Below are positions 1 to 7,602 of a DNA stretch of 64,000 nucleotides, in pieces (within the stretch, counting starts at the first letter, position 1; the number at the start of each line of letters is the position of its first letter). The notes under the pieces were generated by a model. That model searched no databases and had not been told where the DNA came from. It saw only the letters and a program-made list of their open reading frames with translations. Origin of the DNA: Streptomyces barringtoniae (lineage in GTDB: Bacteria; Actinomycetota; Actinomycetes; Streptomycetales; Streptomycetaceae); contig NZ_JAJHNP010000016.1 in the NCBI RefSeq assembly GCF_020819595.1, forward strand, positions 143,988 to 207,987, read 5' to 3'. The position numbers and the translations under genes are program-made.

Positions 1-622
1 CGACAAGACCCGCCGGGGCGCCGCCGTTGTGCGGCAGGGCGACCTCGGTGCCGGATGAGCAGTCCATGTGGGTGCCCGAGGGGCGGTACGAGCCGTCGGC
101 CGACCGGGGCACGCCCGCCCACACCCCGACCGCGAGGTCCACGGCATCCTCCACGTACCCCCACTGGGGACGGCAGCTCGGCCAGCCGCGGGAGTAGGAG
201 CGGGGCTCGCCCACGGCCCAGCCCGGACGGCCGTAGCCGGGACCGAGGTCGAGCTCCACGAAGGCGGGCAGGCGGCCGGTGATGTCCTGGGCCTTGCGGT
301 AGTAGTAGCCCGGCTGCTTGGTGCCCCGGTAGTCACCGTACTCCGCGTCGTACCGCTCGTTGTGCAGCTCCACGTGCTGCCCGATCAGGGTCCGGCCCGG
401 CCGGCCTCGCCGCGCGTCGTTCTCCAGCCCTGCCAGCAGCGCGTACACGCGCCGCGCCGCGTAGGTCGCGTCGGGATCGCGGTGCCGCAGATCCGTGGGA
501 ACGGTCTGCTGTGCACGCCCGTCGTCCGGGGCCTCCCGGCTCAGGGCCCACAGGGCCGCGGGCGCCCCCACCGCGACACCGGCCGCGGCCCCCAGCATCC
601 CGACCCGCCCTCGCATCCGCAT
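1..622 (-). CDS. Secreted glycoside hydrolase, GH26-like, N-terminal part (runs off the left edge)
   Basis: This partial gene starts at ATG 622 behind a clear GGGGGA ribosome site 5 nt upstream and stays open to base 1, so the C-terminal catalytic half lies outside the window. The first 25 residues (two Met, Arg-rich start, then an Ala/Gly/Val stretch) look like a signal peptide or signal anchor. The mature part has LIGQH near residue 72 and an aromatic YYY stretch. It then reads TGRLPAF followed by LDLGPGYG, which resembles the start of GH26 mannanase-like barrels (GQH and TGKYPA blocks). Family placement is inference from these short blocks; the catalytic glutamates are not visible here. 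It fits the neighbouring group of polysaccharide-degrading enzymes. I did not find the shared GCGGCAACCTT promoter motif upstream of it. Confidence 0.6.
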   Translation of the reverse strand, partial: MRMRGRVGMLGAAAGVAVGAPAALWALSREAPDDGRAQQTVPTDLRHRDPDATYAARRVYALLAGLENDARRGRPGRTLIGQHVELHNERYDAEYGDYRGTKQPGYYYRKAQDITGRLPAFVELDLGPGYGRPGWAVGEPRSYSRGWPSCRPQWGYVEDAVDLAVGVWAGVPRSADGSYRPSGTHMDCSSGTEVALPHNGGAPAGLV

Positions 623-688
623 TGGTCCCCCTGGGTTCGGCGGCAAAGGGGGAGCGTCTCACGAGGAGACGGAGGGCTGATGTGAAGG

Positions 689-868
689 CCCGCGCGGCGC
701 GCGGATCCGGCCCTGGGCACGAGCGCGCTGGCGGTGGCACAGTTCCAGCTCGGCGGGCGGGGCGCTCTTGGCGCTGGTGGCGAAGCAGGTCAGCCGCATC
801 CCGTCGGCGTCGGTGAGGCGCAACTGGGCGCCCAGGTGCGGGCGCTCCTCGCGGACGCTCAGCCCTGT
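689..868 (-). pseudogene. Remnant of an IS1380-family transposase
   Basis: In one minus-strand frame this stretch reads HLGAQLRLTDADG, then TCFATSAKSA, then LELCHRQRARAQGRIR. This is the order of blocks seen near the middle of IS1380-type transposases (GAQL..TDADG..CFAT..LELRHR.RAR.EDRIR). About 60 residues remain. No start, catalytic core or terminal repeats are visible and the flanking frame is not transposase-like. I read it as a decayed internal fragment. It fills most of the 375-bp gap between the GH26-like and arabinofuranosidase-like genes. Confidence 0.5.
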
Positions 869-996
869 CTCCTTCGGCCACGATCGGGAGATGTGACTCG
901 TACCCTGGACCGTGCCGCCCCGTCCCGTTGCCCCCGGGCCATCGTGCCCCCCAATCGCCCCCGTTCCGTTAGCCGGAGGTCGGCCGCTGATGTGGG

Positions 997-2772
997 TCAC
1001 CTGCCGCGCGAAGTCCTGCTGCGGCGTACGCGAAGTACCAGCACGGAGCCTGCAGCGAGGGCCAGCAGGCCGCCGACGGCGCTATAGGTGACAGCGTTGC
1101 TCATCCCGGTGGAAGCCAGGCCGCCGGCTGTGTTGCTCCGGTCCGGTCGGCCGAGGGGTGCGCCGGCCGCCGTGGCCTGCGCTCGGGTGCCGTTCGTGCC
1201 TGAGGCGGAGGCAACCGGGGCAGCGGCGGTCGGTGTGGGGGCGGGAGACGGGGTGTCGGTGCGGGTGGTCGCGGACGAGGGCTTCAGCTGGAGAGTCGTG
1301 ATCGAGTACGGGGGCAGCGTCTGTGCGGCCGCCGTTCCTCGCGTCGCCGTGGTCAGGGCGGTGCCGCCCTTGGTGTACGAGACGGTCCTGACCGTTCCTC
1401 GGGCCGGGGTGTACCCGGTGTAGGAGAGCGACACCTGTGCCGCGTTCTGCGGGTTCTTGTTGATCAGCATGACGTTCAGGCCGCCGTTGCTGCTCCGTAC
1501 CGCGTGCACGGCGACCGACGGGTTGGCCGAGGACGCCTTGACCATGGTGTCGCCGGGCTGCGCGAGTGAGGTCAGCGAGCGGATGCCCCAGTAGGTGGGG
1601 AAGGGCGTCTCGCGCGCCGGTTCGCAGGTCCCGCCGGAGCATCCTCCGACGGAGAGCACGCCGCCGTCCTGGTAGTCGGTCTCGCCGTTGACGGTGGTGG
1701 GCTTGCCCGGCCCGTTGTGCAGGTCCCACCAGTCGACGTTGACGGCCCCCTGTTCGAGCCAGCTCATGTACGTGTCCGGCGCGAACAGAGCCGCGGCCTG
1801 GCTGGTCTGGGCCGGTGACATGGCACTGGAGGTCTCGGTGACCGCGATCTTCACCGAGGCGGCGTGCGGGCCTGCGTAGGTGTGGAGCAGCGAGCGCACC
1901 GCGGAGGTGGTGCCGGCGATCTGGGCGGGGGTTTTCAGGATGTCGGCCGTGCCGGCACCGTTCGGGTACCAGTGGATGATGACGAAGTCGATCGACTTGC
2001 CCGCGATGGAGAGCACCGTGTGGTTCCAGTCGGCGTCGTCGCCGGCAGCTTTCACCCCGTCCGGCCAGGAGCCCGGTGTGTTGAGCACCGCCCCGATCTT
2101 CACCTTCGGGTCCACGGCCTTCATCGCTTTCGCGTAGGCGAGCAGGTTCTTCGCGTACTCCCTCGGGCTTTTGTCGGCGTGGTTGTCGACCTCCCATTTG
2201 CTGCCGTAGTACCCGTTGCCGGAGACCTCGTTGCCGATCTCCCAGTACTTCACGCCGTAGTGCTTGTCGATGTTGGCGTACTTGACCCAGCCGGCGGCCT
2301 CCTGCGGGGTGCCGGACCCGTAGTTGGCGGTGATGATCGGCTGGGCGCCGACCTTCTTCGCGGTGGCCATGAAGTGGTCGAAGTCGGTGCCCGGTGCGGC
2401 CCAGCTGCCGCCGGTCACGGTGTGGGTCTTCCAGTGGTAGGCGTCCGCGACCGAGCCGCCGGGGAAGCGCAGCTGCCGGACTCCGGCGGCCTTCATCAGC
2501 GACGCCGCCGAGGGGTCGTTCATGTAGGTGTCGTAGACCGCGGTGTTGAGGCCGACGCCGGTGCTGGGCACCGTGCCCAGGGAGGTACCGGCATCCACCG
2601 TGATGTCGACGGCCGGCGCGGCGCCCGCGCTGAGTGCCAGGGCGCCGGCACCGGCGCCGGCCACGAGTGCGGCCACCGCGCCCGCGACCATGCGGCGGCG
2701 TGTGCGGTTACGGCGGTGCGTACGGCCTCGAGGCATCGGCTGCTCGGTGGTTGTCGGGTCGTCAGGTGACAC
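997..2772 (-). CDS. Cell-wall-anchored alpha-L-arabinofuranosidase-like enzyme (clan GH-A)
   Basis: The 591-residue protein starts at GTG 2772, chosen because GGGAG lies 6 nt upstream; a later in-frame ATG at 2736 has no such site. Residues 14-52 are an Arg-rich, then Ala/Gly-rich export signal. Residues about 56-400 form a TIM-barrel glycosidase with YWEIGNE (probable acid/base Glu182) and VTETSS (probable nucleophile Glu313), as in GH51/GH39-type arabinofuranosidases. After a Thr/Pro/Ala linker the C-terminus has LASTG (552-556), a hydrophobic segment and an RRSRTSRGR tail. That is an LAXTG signal of the sortase-E type known from Streptomyces chaplins. The enzyme therefore probably stays on the cell wall and trims arabinose from xylan. 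Its promoter carries the motif shared with the sigma factor and the xylanase. The exact GH family is not certain. Confidence 0.8.
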   Translation of the reverse strand: MSPDDPTTTEQPMPRGRTHRRNRTRRRMVAGAVAALVAGAGAGALALSAGAAPAVDITVDAGTSLGTVPSTGVGLNTAVYDTYMNDPSAASLMKAAGVRQLRFPGGSVADAYHWKTHTVTGGSWAAPGTDFDHFMATAKKVGAQPIITANYGSGTPQEAAGWVKYANIDKHYGVKYWEIGNEVSGNGYYGSKWEVDNHADKSPREYAKNLLAYAKAMKAVDPKVKIGAVLNTPGSWPDGVKAAGDDADWNHTVLSIAGKSIDFVIIHWYPNGAGTADILKTPAQIAGTTSAVRSLLHTYAGPHAASVKIAVTETSSAMSPAQTSQAAALFAPDTYMSWLEQGAVNVDWWDLHNGPGKPTTVNGETDYQDGGVLSVGGCSGGTCEPARETPFPTYWGIRSLTSLAQPGDTMVKASSANPSVAVHAVRSSNGGLNVMLINKNPQNAAQVSLSYTGYTPARGTVRTVSYTKGGTALTTATRGTAAAQTLPPYSITTLQLKPSSATTRTDTPSPAPTPTAAAPVASASGTNGTRAQATAAGAPLGRPDRSNTAGGLASTGMSNAVTYSAVGGLLALAAGSVLVLRVRRSRTSRGR

Positions 2773-2849
2773 GTGTGGCTCCCGATCGGAGTGCGTGGAT
2801 ACGGGCGGCGTGGTGCAGCTGACTGCGCTCGCCGTGGTTGGTGCACCCC

Positions 2850-2881
2850 TAGGTGGCCGCGCGGGGTGGAAAGGTTGCCGC
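2850..2881 (-). promoter_or_regulatory. Shared ECF-type promoter motif, copy C (for the anchored arabinofuranosidase)
   Basis: On the minus strand: GCGGCAACCTT (2881-2871), 12 nt, then GGCCACCTA (2858-2850). It ends about 78 nt before GTG 2772. The 11-base first block is identical in three other places (2946, 4693, 9474). See the regulon finding. Confidence 0.6.
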
Positions 2882-2945
2882 CGTATCCGGTGTTCTTCAG
2901 ATCTCTTTGGTGCCGTGCACCGGGGGCCGAGAAAACAGCGTCGGG

Positions 2946-2977
2946 GCGGCAACCTTCTCGTCTCCTGCGGCAACTGG
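2946..2977 (+). promoter_or_regulatory. Shared ECF-type promoter motif, copy A (towards the sigma factor)
   Basis: GCGGCAACCTT (2946-2956), 12 nt, GGCAACTGG (2969-2977). It points to the sigma factor gene at 3267 and would leave a leader of roughly 280 nt, which contains a possible small lipoprotein frame at 3016. Copies A and C are 64 bp apart and divergent, so this gap (2773-3266) is a double promoter region. Confidence 0.6.
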
Positions 2978-3015
2978 GAGCCGGAAGGCCGAGTCGGACT
3001 ACCGGATGGACGGGC

Positions 3016-3204
3016 ATGAGGGCAACGAAGCACGCCGCGCCGCAACCGTGGCGCAGGCGCGGACTGGTCACGGGCATTCCCTTGGCGCTGCTGGTCGTCG
3101 GTGTGCCGGCGTGCCGTCCCCCCCGGGAGCGGAATCGGTGTCAGCCTTCACCGGCCCGCAACCGAGCACGACCGCCGTTCGGATCCCGGGCTGGGCACTG
3201 TTAG
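3016..3204 (+). CDS. Possible small lipoprotein in the sigma factor leader
   Basis: ATG 3016 opens a 62-residue frame downstream of promoter copy A. It has a basic start (MRATKH... WRRRG), a hydrophobic run and a lipobox-like VGVPAC, so it could be a short exported lipoprotein. Against it: the ribosome site is weak and the second half has poor third-position G/C. It may just be part of the long leader of the sigma factor mRNA. Reported because it sits between a good promoter motif and the sigma gene. Confidence 0.27.
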   Translation: MRATKHAAPQPWRRRGLVTGIPLALLVVGVPACRPPRERNRCQPSPARNRARPPFGSRAGHC

Positions 3205-3266
3205 GCTGCGCCCCCATTGTTAAACGCGCAACTAACGCGCACATCATTGCCAGGAGAGGGCGGGGG

Positions 3267-3797
3267 ATGCTCCTCGATGACGCGTCCGCGGAGTTCCACG
3301 AATTCTTCGAACGCCACTATGCCGAACTCGCCCGTCTGGCATACCTCCTGACCGGCGAGACCGACGCGGCGGACGACCTCGCGGCGGATGCCCTGGTCGC
3401 CCTGTGGCAGCGCTGGGACCGGTTGCGGCAGGCCGACCACCCGCTCGCCTACGCCCGAGGTGTGGTGGCCAACCTGGCGCGCGGACGGATCCGCAGCGCG
3501 GTGCGCGAGCGACTCCGGATCACGCTGTTCTGGTCCCGCAGCCCCGAGAAGGTGGAGGGGCCGGACATGGCGGCCGTGCTGGACGTCCGCGCGGCGCTCG
3601 CCCGGCTGCCGTTCCGCAAGCGCGCCTGCGTGGTGCTGCGGCACGCCTTCGACCTGTCGGAGAAGGACACGGCGGCAGCGCTGGGCATATCGGTCGGTAC
3701 GGTGAAGAGCCAGACCTCGAAGGGAATGGCCGAGCTGGAAAGGATACTGGGCGCGCGAGCGGTCGGGGACCTGGTGGCAGGGAGGAGGAACCGGTGA
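3267..3797 (+). CDS. ECF RNA polymerase sigma factor, SigE family
   Basis: A 176-residue protein with region 2 near residues 8-75 (FHEFFERHYAELARLAYLLT, then a DLAADALVALW block) and region 4 near 105-165 (LPFRKRACVVLRH ... ISVGTVKSQTSKG helix-turn-helix). This is the compact two-domain form of SigE-family ECF factors. ATG 3267 follows AGGAGAGGG. The next gene begins inside its stop (GTGA overlap), so the two are translationally coupled. Its own upstream region and those of three neighbouring CAZyme genes share one bipartite motif. It is therefore likely to direct RNA polymerase to all of them and to itself. The motif link is seen; the regulatory link is inferred. Confidence 0.9.
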   Translation: MLLDDASAEFHEFFERHYAELARLAYLLTGETDAADDLAADALVALWQRWDRLRQADHPLAYARGVVANLARGRIRSAVRERLRITLFWSRSPEKVEGPDMAAVLDVRAALARLPFRKRACVVLRHAFDLSEKDTAAALGISVGTVKSQTSKGMAELERILGARAVGDLVAGRRNR

Positions 3798-4579
3798 ACG
3801 AGGAGATCGCCCGTCGGCTGCGCGAGGCCGCCGAGGCCCACCGGCCCGACCGTGCGAGGATGCTGGCCCGGGTGCAACGCGGCATGGCCGGCCCCGCCGT
3901 CCGCCACCGCGCCAGGCCGTTCGCGAGGTCCGGTACCAGGGTCGCGCTCGCCGGGCTCGCCGCCACCGGCATCCTGGCGACCGGCGGCCTCGCCGTCGCC
4001 GCCATCGTCGCGCACTCGTCGCCGTCGGCCACCGTGACCACGCCTGCCACCCCGTCCCCGACCGTCAGCTCCCCGCACCCGACATCGGGCCGCCCCACCC
4101 CCATCGCGCCGGCCCCGGCCACCACCCCGGGCAGCTCACGCCCGACTCCGCCGACCGCCAGTCCATCACCGTCCGCCGGCGAGAGCCAGAACGGGGCGCT
4201 GTGGTCGGCCGGCTCGGTGGACCCGCACAGCACCGTCTACTGGACGCAGAGCAACCTCGCCCTCAAGACGACCCAGCCGCTCACCTCGCTCACGATCGAG
4301 ATGCGGATCGTGCAGACCGGCGGGGTGAAGAACACCGGCACCTGGCAGACCCTGCCGAGCGCTGACTTCACCGTCACCACCCAGGAGGCCGGCGGCACGC
4401 TGGTCTACCGCTGGGTCCTCAAGCCGGGCCTGACCGTGCCGGCCGGGAGCTATGAGTTTGCCGCCCAGTTCAACAACGGCACCGGCGTGCGCAGCGCCGC
4501 GGGCGACGGCTACCGCGTCGACGCGCAGGGTTCGGGCGGCTCCGCGTCGGTCCGGGGAGGGTTCGTCCCGACCCGGTGA
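3794..4579 (+). CDS. Membrane partner of the ECF sigma factor (anti-sigma-like)
   Basis: This 261-residue protein starts with GTG overlapping the sigma stop by 4 nt. It has a short charged cytoplasmic part (about 1-48), one membrane segment (about 50-75), a Thr/Pro/Ser-rich stretch (80-140) and a C-terminal outer domain of about 120 residues rich in beta-forming residues. The layout (cytoplasmic tail, single membrane span, exported sensor part, coupled to a sigma gene) is that of a membrane anti-sigma factor. I see no zinc HxxxCxxC anti-sigma motif, so it may act by another contact or only be a co-expressed surface protein. The outer domain could sense sugar or wall polymers, which is speculation. 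Confidence 0.6.
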   Translation: MNEEIARRLREAAEAHRPDRARMLARVQRGMAGPAVRHRARPFARSGTRVALAGLAATGILATGGLAVAAIVAHSSPSATVTTPATPSPTVSSPHPTSGRPTPIAPAPATTPGSSRPTPPTASPSPSAGESQNGALWSAGSVDPHSTVYWTQSNLALKTTQPLTSLTIEMRIVQTGGVKNTGTWQTLPSADFTVTTQEAGGTLVYRWVLKPGLTVPAGSYEFAAQFNNGTGVRSAAGDGYRVDAQGSGGSASVRGGFVPTR

Positions 4580-4585
4580 ACGCCA

Positions 4586-4621
4586 CTGTGCGGCAAGGGG
4601 ACGAGGCCCCTTGCCGCACAG
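4586..4621 (+). terminator. Hairpin terminator after the sigma operon
   Basis: Perfect 15-bp inverted repeat (4586-4600 with 4607-4621) and a 6-nt loop, starting 7 nt after the stop of the membrane partner. There is no T-run, as usual in Streptomyces. Confidence 0.75.
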
Positions 4622-4692
4622 CTCGATGGGAGAACAAGTAGTGGCACTCGGCGGGGACAGTGACGGCGGCCGTGAAAATTCTTCCCTCGATC

Positions 4693-4724
4693 GCGGCAAC
4701 CTTTGTGTGCGTGGCGGCAACTGG
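4693..4724 (+). promoter_or_regulatory. Shared ECF-type promoter motif, copy B (for the xylanase fusion)
   Basis: GCGGCAACCTT (4693-4703), 12 nt, GGCAACTGG (4716-4724). Both blocks are identical to copy A. It ends about 44 nt before the xylanase start, a normal leader length. Confidence 0.65.
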
Positions 4725-4767
4725 CGGGTAACCAGGGCCGGATCAGGGCCCGTTGTGCCAGAAGGAC

Positions 4768-7203
4768 ATGCCGTTGTCAGATCAGAACCGCTCTCATCGC
4801 CGCCGTCCGGCTACCCGCCGCGTGCTCGCCGCCGCCGTGGTCCTCGCCGCCGCGGGTGCCGCCGTACCGCTGGTCGCCCAGGCCGCCCACACGCCGAATG
4901 CCCGCACGCCGACCTTGGCCGGTGCAGCGGCCGGCAGCGGCCGTTACTTCGGTACGGCGGTGTCCTCGGGCAGGCTCGGCGACTCGACGTACTCCACCAT
5001 TCTCGACCGGGAATTCAACATGATCACCCCGGAGAACGAGATGAAGTGGGACACCACCGAACCGTCCCGCGGCACCTTCAACTTCGGCCCGGCCGACTCG
5101 ATCGTCGGCCACGCCTCCGCGCACGGGCAGCGGATGCGCGGCCACACCCTGGTGTGGCACTCGCAACTGCCCGGCTGGGTGAAGTCCATCACCGACGCCA
5201 ACACCCTGCGCAGTGTGATGGACCACCACATCACCACCGAGATGACCCACTTCAAGGGCAAGATCTACGCCTGGGACGTGGTCAACGAGGCGTTCGCCGA
5301 CGGCGGCAGCGGTCAGCACCGCAGCTCGGTCTTCCAGGACGTGCTGGGCAACGGCTTCATCGAGGAAGCCTTCCGCACCGCCCGGAACGCCGACCCCTCC
5401 GCCAAGCTCTGCTACAACGACTACAACATCGAGAACTGGACCGACGCCAAGACGCAGGGTGTCTACGCGATGGTCAAGGACTTCAAGTCCCGCGGTGTGC
5501 CCATCGACTGCGTCGGCTTCCAGAGCCACTTCGGCGCAGGCGGCCCACCGGCCGGCTACCAGACCACTCTGTCCAAGTTCGCCGCCCTCGGCGTGGACGT
5601 CCAGATCACCGAACTCGACATCGCCCAGGCGTCGCCGACGGCGTACACCAACGCCGTCCAGGCGTGCATGAACGTCGCCCGCTGCACGGGCATCACGGTG
5701 TGGGGGATCAGGGACAGCGACTCGTGGCGCACCGGCGAGAACCCGCTGCTGTTCGACAGCAGCGGCAACAAGAAACCCGCCTACAACGCGGTGCTCACCG
5801 CCCTGGGCGGCAGCAGCGGCGGCACGCCGGGCGGGGGCATCACCTCCGGCGCGGTCTACACGCTCTCCGACGTGGCCGCCGGACGCGTTCTCGACGAGCC
5901 CGCGGGATACAACGGCAACGGCACCCCGCTCCAGGTCTGGGACGCCAGCGGCGCCCCCAACCAGCAGTGGCGGGCCGGCCGGAACAGCGACGGTTCCTAC
6001 ACGCTGACCAACGTCGCCAGCGGCCGGGTACTGGAGGAGCCGGGCAACCAGACGGGCAACGGGACGAGGATGCAGGTCTGGGACTCGGGCGGCGGTGCCA
6101 ACCAGCACTGGCGGGCCGGCCGCAACAGTGACGGTTCCTACACGCTGACCAACGTCGCCAGCGGCCGGGCGCTGGAGATCCCCGGCGGCCGGACCGCCAA
6201 CGGCACTCCCGTCCAGATCTGGGACTCGGGCGGCGGCGCCCACCAGCACTGGAACCTAAGGACTTCGGCGCCTGCTCCGGCGGGCGGCGCGTGTGCCCTT
6301 CCGTCGACGTACCGGTGGACGTCGACGGGTGCGTTGGCGCAGCCGGCGAACGGGTGGGACGCGGTGAAGGACTTCACCGACGTGGTGTACAACGGCAAGC
6401 ACCTGGTGTATGCGTCGAGCGTGTCGGGATCGTCGTACGGCTCGATGATGTTCAGGCCCTTCACGAACTGGTCGGACATGGCGTCGGCCGGCCAGGCCGG
6501 GATGAGCCAGTCCGCGGTGGCGCCCACGCTGTTCTACTTCGCGCCCAAGAAGATCTGGGTGCTGGCGTCCCAGTGGGGCGCGTCTCCCTTCGTCTACCGC
6601 ACGTCGAGCGACCCCACCGACCCCGACGGCTGGTCCGCGCCGCAGCCGCTGTTCACCGGCAGCATCCCCAAGACTGAATCTCCCACCGGCCCGATCGACC
6701 AGACACTGATCGCCGACGACCAGAACATCTACCTGTTCTTCGCCGGTGACAACGGCAAGATCTACCGGGCGAGCATGCCGATCGGGAACTTCCCGGGCAG
6801 CTTCGGCTCGTCCTACACGACGGTCATGAGCGACACGGTGAAGAACCTGTTCGAGGCGCCGCAGGTCTACAAGGTGCAGGGCCAGAACCAGTACCTCATG
6901 ATCGTCGAGGCGCGGGGTGCGAACGAGCAGCGCTACTTCCGCTCCTTCACGGCCTCCAGCCTGAGCGGTCCGTGGACCCCGCAGGCCGCCGGCGAGAGCA
7001 ATCCCTTCGCGGGCAAGGCCAACAGCGGTGCCACCTGGACCAACGACATCAGCCACGGCGACCTGGTCCGCACCAACCCCGACCAGACCATGACCATCGA
7101 CCCCTGCAACCTGCAGTTCCTCTACCAGGGCAAGTCCCCCACCGCGAGCGGCCCCTACGACCGACTGCCCTGGCGGCCGGGTGTCCTCACCCTGCAGCGC
7201 TGA
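4768..7203 (+). CDS. Bifunctional GH10 endo-xylanase / CBM13 / GH62 arabinofuranosidase
   Basis: An 811-residue exported enzyme. Residues 1-45 form an Arg-rich signal peptide. Residues about 50-350 are a GH10 endo-1,4-beta-xylanase with WDVVNEAF (acid/base Glu174) and QITELDIA (nucleophile Glu282). Residues 360-497 are a ricin-type CBM13 lectin with three repeats ending NQQW, NQHW and HQHW. Residues 505-811 match GH62 alpha-L-arabinofuranosidases (CALPSTYRW start, then DFTDVVYNGKHLVYAS). It should cut the xylan backbone and remove arabinose side chains outside the cell. ATG 4768 lies only 1 nt from GAAGGA. The in-frame TTG at 4774 is better spaced (7 nt) and may be the real start. GH10-CBM13 and GH62 are usually separate Streptomyces proteins, so the fusion is notable. 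Confidence 0.93.
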   Translation: MPLSDQNRSHRRRPATRRVLAAAVVLAAAGAAVPLVAQAAHTPNARTPTLAGAAAGSGRYFGTAVSSGRLGDSTYSTILDREFNMITPENEMKWDTTEPSRGTFNFGPADSIVGHASAHGQRMRGHTLVWHSQLPGWVKSITDANTLRSVMDHHITTEMTHFKGKIYAWDVVNEAFADGGSGQHRSSVFQDVLGNGFIEEAFRTARNADPSAKLCYNDYNIENWTDAKTQGVYAMVKDFKSRGVPIDCVGFQSHFGAGGPPAGYQTTLSKFAALGVDVQITELDIAQASPTAYTNAVQACMNVARCTGITVWGIRDSDSWRTGENPLLFDSSGNKKPAYNAVLTALGGSSGGTPGGGITSGAVYTLSDVAAGRVLDEPAGYNGNGTPLQVWDASGAPNQQWRAGRNSDGSYTLTNVASGRVLEEPGNQTGNGTRMQVWDSGGGANQHWRAGRNSDGSYTLTNVASGRALEIPGGRTANGTPVQIWDSGGGAHQHWNLRTSAPAPAGGACALPSTYRWTSTGALAQPANGWDAVKDFTDVVYNGKHLVYASSVSGSSYGSMMFRPFTNWSDMASAGQAGMSQSAVAPTLFYFAPKKIWVLASQWGASPFVYRTSSDPTDPDGWSAPQPLFTGSIPKTESPTGPIDQTLIADDQNIYLFFAGDNGKIYRASMPIGNFPGSFGSSYTTVMSDTVKNLFEAPQVYKVQGQNQYLMIVEARGANEQRYFRSFTASSLSGPWTPQAAGESNPFAGKANSGATWTNDISHGDLVRTNPDQTMTIDPCNLQFLYQGKSPTASGPYDRLPWRPGVLTLQR

Positions 7204-7309
7204 CCCGCCTGATCAACGGTGATCGCGACCGGGTGCGGTGCACCGGCACGTAGACGAGCGGTCCACGGAGTGAGCACCTCCACCCGCTGACCGATACTCA
7301 CCGCCTCGA

Positions 7310-7340
7310 GGAACCCCAGCCGTGCGCCGGCTGGGGTTCC
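7310..7340 (+). terminator. Hairpin terminator after the xylanase fusion
   Basis: Perfect 13-bp arms (7310-7322 and 7328-7340) with a 5-nt loop, about 110 nt after the stop codon. Confidence 0.65.
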
Positions 7341-7561
7341 AATCGTTTGGGAACCAGGCGGAGGCCCGGCGAGGCTTGTCCGGCAGATGGGTGTGCTCCC
7401 GATCCTGCGCGGCGTGGGCGCCGACGTCCCGGATCGGCGTTCTGCCGTCACCTGTCAGCACCATCATCCCCTTCGCCAAGGCCGCCTCGATCGACGCCCG
7501 CACCGACGGCGGCATGGCCGGCGCCGGCCGAGAAGTCCTCAGCCCGACGAAGATGACAAAC

Positions 7562-7588
7562 GCGCCCCCATCGGAGAGATGGGGGCGC
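7562..7588 (-). terminator. Hairpin terminator after the ricin-lectin gene
   Basis: Perfect 11-bp arms (7562-7572 and 7578-7588) with a GGAGA loop, 14 nt past the minus-strand stop at 7603. It lies between two converging genes, so it may serve both. Confidence 0.7.
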
Positions 7589-7602
7589 ATTCGTGCCTTC
7601 GC

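Noticed and set aside
2773..3045. Longer N-terminus for the anchored arabinofuranosidase (open to 3045)
   Set aside because: The extension would contain promoter copies A and C and has no signal-peptide logic; GTG 2772 has a well-placed ribosome site.
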